From Spirosoma validum (GTDB lineage: Bacteria; Bacteroidota; Bacteroidia; Cytophagales; Spirosomataceae), in the NCBI RefSeq assembly GCF_014699035.1, contig NZ_JACXAA010000007.1, forward strand, positions 248,001-312,000: 64,000 bases of DNA, given 5' to 3'. The notes under the pieces were generated by a model. That model made no database searches. It saw only the letters and a program-made list of their open reading frames with translations, and was not told the DNA's origin. Shown here one piece after another: positions 53,607 through 61,403 of the stretch; the first letter of the stretch is position 1, and the number at the start of each line of letters is the position of its first letter. A program made the translations under genes and the position numbers.

Positions 53607-54446
53607 ATGAAAAACTGGCTGTTCATGTTCGTCTGCTGGCTTATTTCCCAGGCTGATACGGCCCGGGCGCAGTCCAAAATTCCTTACGGTAACAATCCGA
53701 AAGCAGGTCATTACCACAACGTAGGAGACGACACTATTTATTATGAACGCTACGGTCAGGGAAAGCCTGTTGTGCTGCTGCACGGCGGTTTGTTTGGCTA
53801 CATTGATGAATACGAATTTCTGATTCCCAGGCTCGCCCAGACGCACGAGGTAATCGCTATTGGTACGCGCGGTCATGGTAAATCAGCGATTGGCACAAAA
53901 GCGTTTTCGTACGAACAACTGGCTGAAGATGCGTATCAGGTGATTCGGAGTATCACGAGCGATAGCGTACTTGTCATTGGCTTCAGTGATGGCGGCATTA
54001 CGGGCTATAACCTCACGGCAAAACATCCCGAACTGGTCCGAAAACTTGTTGCCATTGGCGCGCCAAGACGCCCCTCCGATCGAACATTGACTGCGGAGAA
54101 AGAAGGCAAAATGACCGCCAAACGTCTGGACAAGATGGCACCCGATTTTGTGAAATTCCGAAAACAGATTATGCCTGACCCGAGCCGATGGCCTGAATTT
54201 CTGGATAAACTGGACGTATTGTGGAATCAGCCGACGTTCATTTCCGACGAAGCCATTCATCAGTTCAAATGCCCCGTTCTGTTACTGGCTGGCGATCAGG
54301 ACCCGTATTTCAAGCTTGAAAAAGTGACGGAAACTTATCGGCTTTTCCAGCACGGCCGACTTTCATTAATTCCGGGCTGCGGACACGTAGTACTCTACTG
54401 CAATTTTCCGGCAGTCTGGGAAGCAATCGCTCCATTCATCGACTAA
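53607..54446 (+). CDS. Secreted alpha/beta hydrolase
   Basis: A 279-residue exported hydrolase. The ATG at 53607 is preferred over 53556 because it puts the signal peptide (MKNWLFMFVCWLISQ, cleavage near ARA-QS) at the N terminus. The oxyanion region is VLLHGGLFG. The nucleophile is Ser127 in GFSDGG, the acid is probably Asp in LLLAGDQDPYF, and the base is His in GCGHVV near the C terminus. The triad is complete. Substrate unknown; members include esterases, lipases and lactonases. It precedes, by 20 bases, a gene for a LamG-like secreted protein and is probably co-transcribed with it. Confidence 0.9.
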   Translation: MKNWLFMFVCWLISQADTARAQSKIPYGNNPKAGHYHNVGDDTIYYERYGQGKPVVLLHGGLFGYIDEYEFLIPRLAQTHEVIAIGTRGHGKSAIGTKAFSYEQLAEDAYQVIRSITSDSVLVIGFSDGGITGYNLTAKHPELVRKLVAIGAPRRPSDRTLTAEKEGKMTAKRLDKMAPDFVKFRKQIMPDPSRWPEFLDKLDVLWNQPTFISDEAIHQFKCPVLLLAGDQDPYFKLEKVTETYRLFQHGRLSLIPGCGHVVLYCNFPAVWEAIAPFID

Positions 54447-54466
54447 ATTCTCAAACTCACTATTCC

Positions 54467-55561
54467 ATGAAATCAATACTGCTTACCTCCGGACTTTTCG
54501 CCACTCATTACATTGCCGCGCAAACGACAGTTCCTTTCGATACTTCGCATTGGGAAATCACGGGCAAGATGGAACACGAAACCTTCCAGGGAAAGGCTTG
54601 TATTCGCTTACTGGACGCATCGCTTTACCTCAAAGACACTACGTTCATGAATGGGATCATCGAATTTGACATGACCCTGTCGAAAGATCGTTATTTTCCC
54701 GGCTGTGGTTTTCGCCTTCGGGATAAGGAAAACTTTGAACAAGTGTATGTACGGCCGCACCAGTTGGGCAACCCCGACGCGATTCAATACACGCCGGTTT
54801 TCAACATGCAGGCCGCCTGGCAGCTTTACTACGGCGATGGGTATTCAACAGCCGTTACGTATCCGCTGGAGGAATGGGTACATATCAAACTGGCGGTTCG
54901 TGGCACACAGGCGGAGGTGTACGTGGGCGACCCAAACAAACCTGCCCTGGTAATTCATCAACTCAAACGCCCTGTAAAGCCGGGACGTATTAGTCTGGAT
55001 AACCGAGGTCCCGTCATGACGCGCTTCGCCAATTTTCAATACACGAAAACAGATAACCCAACTTTACTGGGTACGTTTAAACCGGAAGCGCCACCAAAAC
55101 CAGGAACCATTATGCATTGGGACGTTTCCAATACGTTTGACGAAAAGCGGCTTGACAATAGCGTTACCATTCCACCCGATTTGGCCAGCCGATTAACCTG
55201 GACGACACTCGCTGCTGAAAAGTCTGGCCTTGTTAATTTCTCCCGGATTAGCAAACTCGGCGACGGCAGCAACGCGATTTTTGCCAAAGTGACGCTGATG
55301 TCCGATAAGCCCCAGATCAAAAAACTCCAGTTGGGTTTTAGCGATCGGGTCAACGTGTACGTCAACGGAAAGCTGGTGTATGGTGGGCAGGACGTATTTA
55401 TGTCCAGGGACTACCGGTTTTTAGGAACCATCGGCTACTTCGACACTATTTACCTTGACCTGAAGAAAGGAAAAAACGAACTCTGGCTGGGCGTATCGGA
55501 AACCTTCGGCGGCTGGGGAATCCAGGGTATGATTGCCGATCCAACTGGTATTACGTACTAG
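54467..55561 (+). CDS. Secreted LamG-like protein
   Basis: A 364-residue exported protein with a signal peptide (cleavage near ATHYIAAQ-TT). Residues about 25-200 form a LamG/DUF1080-like sandwich (SLYLKDTTFMNGIIEFDMTL, GFRLRDKENFEQVYVRPHQ, EEWVHIKLAVRGTQAEVYVGD). Residues about 215-364 form a second beta sandwich (ADVYVNGKLVYGG-like VNVYVNGKLVYGGQDV). No catalytic acids can be assigned, so carbohydrate binding is more likely than hydrolysis. It follows the alpha/beta hydrolase after 20 bases. Probably periplasmic or secreted; function unknown. Confidence 0.75.
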   Translation: MKSILLTSGLFATHYIAAQTTVPFDTSHWEITGKMEHETFQGKACIRLLDASLYLKDTTFMNGIIEFDMTLSKDRYFPGCGFRLRDKENFEQVYVRPHQLGNPDAIQYTPVFNMQAAWQLYYGDGYSTAVTYPLEEWVHIKLAVRGTQAEVYVGDPNKPALVIHQLKRPVKPGRISLDNRGPVMTRFANFQYTKTDNPTLLGTFKPEAPPKPGTIMHWDVSNTFDEKRLDNSVTIPPDLASRLTWTTLAAEKSGLVNFSRISKLGDGSNAIFAKVTLMSDKPQIKKLQLGFSDRVNVYVNGKLVYGGQDVFMSRDYRFLGTIGYFDTIYLDLKKGKNELWLGVSETFGGWGIQGMIADPTGITY

Positions 55562-55696
55562 CGAAAATAATGTAGACAACGCCCTAAAGATTCTACGAGA
55601 TATATTTAGTTACTTAGAGAACGGCGAATGACCGAAAAATCAAAAGAGTTGGCTGCTGAATTCGTTTTTAGCTATTTTTCTTGAAAGTCGCCATTT

Positions 55697-57253
55697 ATGA
55701 AGCAAGGTCCATTACTAGTCTCACTCCTATTCGCCTGTAGTCTATTTCTTGCAGTAGCTAGTTATACAAATCGACAGGACGGTGAGCGTGCTAACCAATC
55801 GATTCCGTTCAGACCTGACATTCCACGCACCTGGGACAGCACAGCAATGGCTGATTTTGAGATGCCGCTGGCAACGGTAAAAGCTTCCCCTAAACACGTA
55901 TCAACCGATTATTATTATAAACTGCCGGAACGGGTCATCTACAAAAGCTATCCCGTTTATGCGCCGGGCCGTGAACCGAAAGGGTACTGGGAATGGCTGC
56001 AAAAACAGGAGCCAGAGGTAGTCTTTGATCCATCAAAACTCAAAACAGAAGCCGACTGGATTAAGGCAGGCGAACTACTTTTCGATGCGCCTATCGACAT
56101 TGATGGGGCAATCATATCGAACGACGATGTGCGGGACCCAGCCTTTTATAAATACACCAACATGCCGTTGACCAAGGACGGAGTGATGCCGTATGCCCGT
56201 TACGTTGTTTCCCAAAAAGGAAAAGTTCTGCTCGGCAATTTGGCTTGTGGTATGTGCCACACCCGGGTTAATCCAGACGGGTCAGTACTAAAAGGGGCTC
56301 AGGGTAACTTTCCAGGCGACCGGGCAACAGCCTGGCTGGTTCGAAGGGCTGACTTTCCGGAAAAAGCTGCACAGTTCTTAACAGGCGCTTTGTTTAATGC
56401 GCCTTTTGTGAAAGATGATCCCAATAGTCAGCTTAGTCAACGATCAAAAGACGAGATCGCTAAAGCGTTTGATGCTGTTCCACCGGGTACGTTTGGTCGT
56501 CAGGGAACCAGCATTTTGTTTCCTCCCTCGGTCCCAGACCTGATTGGGGTGAAAGACCGTACCTATCTCGATCATGGTGGTCTGGCTCGTCACCGAAACA
56601 TTGGCGATATGATGCGTTACATCGCGGTCAACCAGGCGCTGGATTTTCTGGGTAATTACGACGGTTACATTCCGGTTGGCATCAACAACAAAACTTTACC
56701 CGAAGCCGGTAAAAGTCGCTTTGTCGGTACGTTCGATCGGCATAGTGAAGCGCAGTTGTACGCCATTGCTAAATACGTGTATTCGCTGAAGCCGCCCGTT
56801 AATCCAAATAAACCCAACGACGTATCGAAGCGTGGGGAGACGATTTTCATTGAGCAAGGTTGCGTGAGTTGCCATACGCCACCGCTCTACACCAACAACA
56901 TGCTGACGCCCGTCGATGGCTTCACGGTGCCCGAAGACCATCCTAAGAAATACGACATTTTCGATATTTCCATCGGCACCGATCCGGGCTATACCCTGAA
57001 AACCCGGCGCGGCACGGGCTACTATAAAGTTCCGTCGCTGAAAGGGCTCTGGTATCGAGGTCCTTTTCTGCACGATGGGTCATTAGCGAAACTAGACGAT
57101 ATGCTTAATCCGAAACGCCTGCGCGATGACTACGTACCAACCGGCTTTAAAGGTGCCGACGTAACAACGCGGGCGGTTCGGGGGCATGAGTTTGGTCTGG
57201 ACTTATCAGCCACCGACCGGAATGCTTTGCTGGCGTTTCTGAAAACCTTGTGA
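55697..57253 (+). CDS. Di-haem cytochrome c (CCP/MauG-like superfamily)
   Basis: A 518-residue exported protein with an N-terminal signal peptide (residues 1-22). Two haem c motifs are visible: CGMCH at about residue 184 and CVSCH at about 389. The C terminus has YYKVPSLKGLWYRGPFLHDGSLAKLDDML, a signature shared with di-haem cytochrome c peroxidase-type proteins. The region around YLDHGGLARHRNIGDMMRY supplies possible axial ligands. Probably a periplasmic oxidoreductase or electron carrier. It is longer than typical peroxidases (about 350). It is followed by a YceI gene with a 6-base gap, suggesting a two-gene operon. Confidence 0.85.
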   Translation: MKQGPLLVSLLFACSLFLAVASYTNRQDGERANQSIPFRPDIPRTWDSTAMADFEMPLATVKASPKHVSTDYYYKLPERVIYKSYPVYAPGREPKGYWEWLQKQEPEVVFDPSKLKTEADWIKAGELLFDAPIDIDGAIISNDDVRDPAFYKYTNMPLTKDGVMPYARYVVSQKGKVLLGNLACGMCHTRVNPDGSVLKGAQGNFPGDRATAWLVRRADFPEKAAQFLTGALFNAPFVKDDPNSQLSQRSKDEIAKAFDAVPPGTFGRQGTSILFPPSVPDLIGVKDRTYLDHGGLARHRNIGDMMRYIAVNQALDFLGNYDGYIPVGINNKTLPEAGKSRFVGTFDRHSEAQLYAIAKYVYSLKPPVNPNKPNDVSKRGETIFIEQGCVSCHTPPLYTNNMLTPVDGFTVPEDHPKKYDIFDISIGTDPGYTLKTRRGTGYYKVPSLKGLWYRGPFLHDGSLAKLDDMLNPKRLRDDYVPTGFKGADVTTRAVRGHEFGLDLSATDRNALLAFLKTL

Positions 57254-57259
57254 CCCGTG

Positions 57260-57784
57260 ATGAAGCTGCTACTCTGGTGTCAATTGCTCTACCTATTTGT
57301 CAATCCAATCCTCGTTGGGCCTAAGGTAGAGGAATCGGAAATTCGCTTCCAGATCGTTAATGCCGGACTTACTGTCAACGGAACACTGTCGGGCATGGAA
57401 GCCGATATTCTGTTTGACCCTCAGCATCCTGAGCAGGCTTCTATTCGGGCGTCGGTGCCTGTTAAGACGATCCAAACGGGAATTTCGCTACGTGATAAAC
57501 ACCTCCAGAAACCCGATTATTTCGATGCAGAGAAAAATCCGACGATTACATTGACCTCAAAGACAATCCGAAAAACGGGGTCCGGCACCTATGAAGGGAT
57601 TTTTTCTCTGACGATGAAAGGGATTCAGCACGATGTAAAGCTACCCTTTACAGTTTCTCCCAAAAATGAGTTCATCGGCAATCTGAAAGTAAATCGGCTG
57701 GATTATAGTCTTGGCAAATCCAGTCTGATTCTGGCCGATGAGGTTGCAATTACCATTCGTGCCAAACTGGCTGAAGGTTCCTAA
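57260..57784 (+). CDS. YceI family protein
   Basis: A 174-residue exported protein; the ATG at 57260 is taken over a GTG just before it. After a signal-like segment it shows the YceI lipocalin-like barrel: FQIVNAGLTVNGTLSG, DFDA-type PDYFDAEKNPTITLTSK, GIFSLTMKGIQHDVKLPF, VNRLDYSLG. The family binds isoprenoid or quinone-like lipids in the periplasm. In the same operon as the di-haem cytochrome, suggesting a role near the respiratory chain. Convergent with modC, with a 1-base gap between their ends. Confidence 0.9.
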   Translation: MKLLLWCQLLYLFVNPILVGPKVEESEIRFQIVNAGLTVNGTLSGMEADILFDPQHPEQASIRASVPVKTIQTGISLRDKHLQKPDYFDAEKNPTITLTSKTIRKTGSGTYEGIFSLTMKGIQHDVKLPFTVSPKNEFIGNLKVNRLDYSLGKSSLILADEVAITIRAKLAEGS

Positions 57785-57785
57785 T

Positions 57786-58631
57786 TTACTTTATTTTGGC
57801 TGTACCTGAATGGTTTCCGGGAGCCACCTGTATCAGATCACCTACATTCCACTGCTCCCAGTCCGGATTAGTGGATTGCAATTTCATCGAAGCGGTTTCA
57901 ATAAGCCAGTGCTGCTGATTTTCATCGTACTCAATCCGGATAATACGTTCCGACCCGGTCAAATAGGAATTTGTACTACCGATTCGTTCGTCCGATTCAA
58001 CGCGTCCCTGCACAAGTTGGATAACCCGATCAGCTAAAGCCTGAACATCTATTTCGTGATGGCTAACCAGCAGTGTCGTTGTTCCCCAGCGTTGATGAAG
58101 TTCAAGTAAAACTTGACGTAACATCTGACTGGCTTTGGCATCCAGCGCAGCGAACGGCTCATCCAGCAACAAGAGTTGAGGCCGACGAACCAGCGCCCGC
58201 GCAAGCGCCACCCGTTGCCGTTGTCCTCCCGACAACCGAATAGGTTTTTGATTCACGAACGACTCCAGACCTGTCGCTTCGATCAGTTCATCCACAAGCG
58301 TTTGCTGGTCTTTCGGAGCGGCATACTGAATATTTTCACGAACGGTCATATTTGGAAACAGGGCTGTGTCCTGAAAAACGTACCCAATCGATCGTTGTTG
58401 AGGAGAACGATTTATACGCCGATACGTATCTAACCATACTGATTCGCCAACGACAATACGTCCCTGACGAGGTATTTCTAGACCAGCAAGCAAGCGTAGC
58501 ACTGTCGTTTTCCCCGAACCAGATGGTCCTACCAAAGCAGTTAGACTACCCGATTGAAGTTCAAGTTTAACTTGAAGATCACTGGCTCCTTCCGTAAACA
58601 AACGCGACATAACGACGTCGATCTGAATCAT
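57786..58631 (-). CDS. modC: Molybdate ABC transporter, ATP-binding subunit
   Basis: A 281-residue ABC ATPase. Walker A is GPSGSGKT (35-42), the Q-loop is in GYVFQDTALFPNMTV, the signature is LSGGQRQRVALARAL, Walker B is LLLLDEPFAALD, and the switch His is in VSHHE. A short C-terminal beta region follows (YLTGSERIIRIEYD, GDLIQVAPGNH), a reduced TOBE-like regulatory domain rather than the full ModC C terminus. It overlaps modB by 4 bases. It powers molybdate import with ModB and ModA. Assignment to molybdate rests on the neighbouring ModA and ModB. Confidence 0.9.
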   Translation of the reverse strand: MIQIDVVMSRLFTEGASDLQVKLELQSGSLTALVGPSGSGKTTVLRLLAGLEIPRQGRIVVGESVWLDTYRRINRSPQQRSIGYVFQDTALFPNMTVRENIQYAAPKDQQTLVDELIEATGLESFVNQKPIRLSGGQRQRVALARALVRRPQLLLLDEPFAALDAKASQMLRQVLLELHQRWGTTTLLVSHHEIDVQALADRVIQLVQGRVESDERIGSTNSYLTGSERIIRIEYDENQQHWLIETASMKLQSTNPDWEQWNVGDLIQVAPGNHSGTAKIK

Positions 58632-59293
58632 ACCGTTACGCGTTTGTTAATGGCATAGACCAGCAAAAGGATGGCAAACGACAAACCCAGTAGTAGTACC
58701 GCATAGGCATGAGCCGTTTCGAAATGCAGTAGTTCAACCTCGTCATAGATGGCAATCGACGCGACGCGGGTCTGTCCCGGCAGGTTTCCGCCAATCATTA
58801 ACACCAGTCCGAACTCGCCAATGGTATGCGCAAAGGTTAAGACAATTCCGGTTAGTAATGCTGGTTTGCAGTTGGGTAATAAAACCCGCCACAGTGTTTT
58901 AGTAGGTGATTGTCCCAGCGTATAGGAAGCTTCGCGCCAGGAAGTGGGTAAATTTTCTACCCCGGCCTGAACAGGATGCACCATAAACGGCAGGCTGTAA
59001 ATCAGCGATGCCACGACTAAGCCTTCAAATGAAAAAACCAGTTGTAGATTAATAGTACGTAACAACCAGGCTCCCAACCAACTCGTTGGACTAAACGTTA
59101 GCAATAAATAAAACCCGACGACCGATGGTGGCAGCACCAGCGGCAAGCTGATAATTGCTTCTACAATCGGTTTAAGCCGAAACCGACTCAGCGCCAGCCA
59201 ACCTGCCAGCGGTACGCCAATCAGGAGTAGCAACAGTGTCGTAATTCCCGCTAAACGTAACGTTAGCCAAATCGGGTCCCAGTCGATGGGCAT
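58628..59293 (-). CDS. modB: Molybdate ABC transporter, permease subunit
   Basis: A 221-residue inner-membrane permease with five or six hydrophobic helices. The EAA-type loop is SWREASYTLGQSPTKTLWRVLLPNCKPALLTG. The region ISLPLVLPPSVVGFYLLLTF and EFGLVLMIGGNLPGQTRVASIAIYDEVE is typical of ModB. It forms the channel contacted by ModC. It overlaps modC by 4 bases and lies 111 bases downstream of modA, with a polypurine hairpin in the gap. Confidence 0.93.
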   Translation of the reverse strand: MPIDWDPIWLTLRLAGITTLLLLLIGVPLAGWLALSRFRLKPIVEAIISLPLVLPPSVVGFYLLLTFSPTSWLGAWLLRTINLQLVFSFEGLVVASLIYSLPFMVHPVQAGVENLPTSWREASYTLGQSPTKTLWRVLLPNCKPALLTGIVLTFAHTIGEFGLVLMIGGNLPGQTRVASIAIYDEVELLHFETAHAYAVLLLGLSFAILLLVYAINKRVTV

Positions 59294-59304
59294 AAGAGTA
59301 AAGG

Positions 59305-59401
59305 AGAAACGGGAGGAAGGGGAGAAACGGGAGGAGAGGAAGAAAATTGACGGGTCTGTTATTCCCCTTCTTCCCTCTCTTCCCGTTTTTCCCCTTCCTC
59401 C
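59305..59401. repeat. Imperfect polypurine/polypyrimidine inverted repeat (copy 2)
   Basis: The purine-rich run GAGGAAGGGGAGAAACGGGA (from about 59314) pairs imperfectly with the pyrimidine-rich run TCTTCCCGTTTTTCCCCTTC in 59375-59398. It lies between modA and modB and resembles the 42849-42944 element in sequence and placement between co-directional genes. Confidence 0.75.
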
Positions 59402-59404
59402 TAA

Positions 59405-60136
59405 TTATTTATAACCAAATTTCTGTAAAATACGGCGCGCGTCTGGGCTACGCAAAAATGCCACAAACTGTTGGGCTGACTTGGCCTGCGTAGTACGTTT
59501 CAGCACAACAACACCCTGCGCAATCGGCGAATAACCTGTTGTCGGCAAATCTACCCAGTGGCCACGCTTCGTAAGGCTGGGATCAAGCACGACCGATTTG
59601 GCCGTAAAACCTATTTCAGCGGCACCTGACAATACGTATTGATTTACCTGCGAAATGCTTTCGCCATACACAATTTTAGGCTGTACCTGCGCCAGTAATT
59701 TTCTGGATTTCAGAAAGGCGACAGCCGCTTCGCCGTACGGAGCTGTGGCTGGGTTCGCAATCGCTACGTGCCGAACCGCCGGATCAGACAATATCTTTAA
59801 ATCGGCCGATACAGGCAAGTCGCCCGCCGTCCACAGCACCAGCGATCCGTAAGCATAGATGGCGGGCGCAGCCAGCGTTAAACCTGCTTTATGAAGCGTT
59901 TGCGGGTACTCCATATCGGCCGACAGAAACACATCATAGGGTGCTCCCTGCTGAATTTGTGTGGTTAGCTTTCCCGACGAATTCACAATAGATTCGACTG
60001 TTGTGCCCGTCTTTTTCTGGAAAGCCGTTTTCAGTTGCTCCATCACAAACTGCGCATTGGCTGCCACCGCTACGCGCAGAGGTTGGGCCAGAAGACTCAG
60101 CGGACAAAGGAGTAGGAAAAGAAGTAGTTTTTTCAT
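59405..60136 (-). CDS. modA: Molybdate ABC transporter, substrate-binding protein
   Basis: A 243-residue exported protein with a signal peptide (cleavage near SLLAQ-PL). Family motifs are VAVAANAQFVMEQLK, IVNSSGKLTTQIQQGAPYDVFLSADMEYP, VAIANPATAPYGEAAVAFL, and GAAEIGFTAKSV, which supply Ser and other oxyanion ligands seen in ModA. It captures molybdate or tungstate in the periplasm and delivers it to ModBC. It is preceded by a Mo-cofactor-fold protein gene with a 5-base gap. All genes read in one direction, so the order is cofactor-fold protein, modA, modB, modC. Confidence 0.93.
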   Translation of the reverse strand: MKKLLLFLLLCPLSLLAQPLRVAVAANAQFVMEQLKTAFQKKTGTTVESIVNSSGKLTTQIQQGAPYDVFLSADMEYPQTLHKAGLTLAAPAIYAYGSLVLWTAGDLPVSADLKILSDPAVRHVAIANPATAPYGEAAVAFLKSRKLLAQVQPKIVYGESISQVNQYVLSGAAEIGFTAKSVVLDPSLTKRGHWVDLPTTGYSPIAQGVVVLKRTTQAKSAQQFVAFLRSPDARRILQKFGYK

Positions 60137-60141
60137 TGCTG

Positions 60142-60657
60142 TTAGTTAGCTACCCGAACGTCAAGCACATTAACTTGCCGAACCCAGCGGGCCATTTTTT
60201 TCTCACCTGGCACGACTACTCGATAGGGCCCAACATCTTTTGCTAACGGTTGCCCGTCAACACTGTCAACTAATAGAATGGTACGTGTCGCGAATTCGGG
60301 ATCTAGTTCGGGGAGTGCAAAAACTGCTTCGTAATCATCGCTGGCTTTAACAACCAGGTATTTACGTAGATTCTTACCCCGTAATTGGCTGCCCAACGTA
60401 ACACCGGCCTGTTTGAGCAATTCCGATAAGGGTACTCCCGAATACCGGTGTTCTTTTTCGTCATGATCTTTCGCCGTTACGTCGGTATGAGGCATCCCTT
60501 TCAGATCAGCCGCCTGCAAAGTCAACGGTTTGGTTACCTCACCGGAGATAGTCAGCACCGTTTGCGCCTGACTATGCAACGCCAGTAAAATAAAGCAGAA
60601 CGTTAGAGCAGCGGCTATCTGACTGACTGAATTGATACATTGTTTCAGGTTGTTCAT
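60142..60657 (-). CDS. Oxidoreductase molybdopterin-binding-domain protein without ligand Cys
   Basis: A 171-residue exported protein. The ATG at 60657 is chosen over a GTG at 60666. After the signal (cleavage near SQAQ) the mature part resembles the sulfite-oxidase-type molybdopterin-binding fold (ISGEVTKPLTLQAADLKGMPH, YSGVPLSELLKQAG, YRVVVPGEKKMARWVRQVNVLDV). The mature protein contains no Cys, so the Mo-coordinating Cys of active enzymes is missing. It is small compared with full enzymes. Located directly ahead of modA, it could be a pterin- or oxyanion-binding accessory protein rather than an enzyme. The role is inferred. Confidence 0.78.
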   Translation of the reverse strand: MNNLKQCINSVSQIAAALTFCFILLALHSQAQTVLTISGEVTKPLTLQAADLKGMPHTDVTAKDHDEKEHRYSGVPLSELLKQAGVTLGSQLRGKNLRKYLVVKASDDYEAVFALPELDPEFATRTILLVDSVDGQPLAKDVGPYRVVVPGEKKMARWVRQVNVLDVRVAN

Positions 60658-60812
60658 CGTATTCACTGTGAGAAGCGGGTGTTTTCAAAAAAGCCAGAGC
60701 GCTATATACACGCAAATATAACGTTCTCCTCTAAATTAGACGTACCCGTTCGTAACATACGTATTGACGTTGATGACTACCTTCGCCTGGTAGATTCAGT
60801 CAGCTTTCAGTT

Positions 60813-61403
60813 ATGACGAGTAGTAACAATACATCAGTAGACCCAAAAGAGCGCAGGCGATTCTGGACCGTGCAGATTATTTATCTGGCGGCAAGTAGTC
60901 TCATCCTGTTAGTAATTCTCTACCTACCCAGAAACCAGAATTGGCTCACAACCACCGTTGAGCGATTCTATACACAACACTATACACTGGGCAAACAAAT
61001 CGACATAGCCACCCGTAGACGAGAAGGTTATGAGCCAGCGTATGCCTATATTGAGCTTATTCAGCAGCGTTGCCAGCCAAACGATTATTTCCTGATTCCA
61101 CCCCAACAGTATCTCATTCGGAATGCGTACCAGGCTGGTAAGTCGACGGGCTACGCCTGGACCTATCCAAGCGTTCTATATTATTACCTTGGAAAATCGG
61201 TTCATTTACTGGACATGACCGCCCCTGACTCGCTGCTGCAACGGGCCACCCACACATTCTGGGCGCTGGATAACAAGATTTATTTGTTGACGTTCAAGGA
61301 TCATAACCGGCCGCTGGTGATGGGAGAATTCAAGAAATACGACCCGCATTTTTTCGCGTATACGCCCCAACAGGCTAAGGTATATTATCAGTCGAAGCCA
61401 TGA
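60813..61403 (+). CDS. Membrane-anchored hypothetical protein
   Basis: A 196-residue protein with a charged N terminus and one membrane segment (about 23-42, IYLAASSLILLVILYLP). The rest is probably extracytoplasmic (YTQHYTLGKQID, CQPNDYFLIPPQQYLI, TYPSVLYYYLGKSVHLLD). No family recognised. Its stop overlaps the start of the next membrane-protein gene by 4 bases, so the two are translationally coupled and likely cooperate, perhaps in envelope glycoconjugate synthesis. Confidence 0.65.
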   Translation: MTSSNNTSVDPKERRRFWTVQIIYLAASSLILLVILYLPRNQNWLTTTVERFYTQHYTLGKQIDIATRRREGYEPAYAYIELIQQRCQPNDYFLIPPQQYLIRNAYQAGKSTGYAWTYPSVLYYYLGKSVHLLDMTAPDSLLQRATHTFWALDNKIYLLTFKDHNRPLVMGEFKKYDPHFFAYTPQQAKVYYQSKP

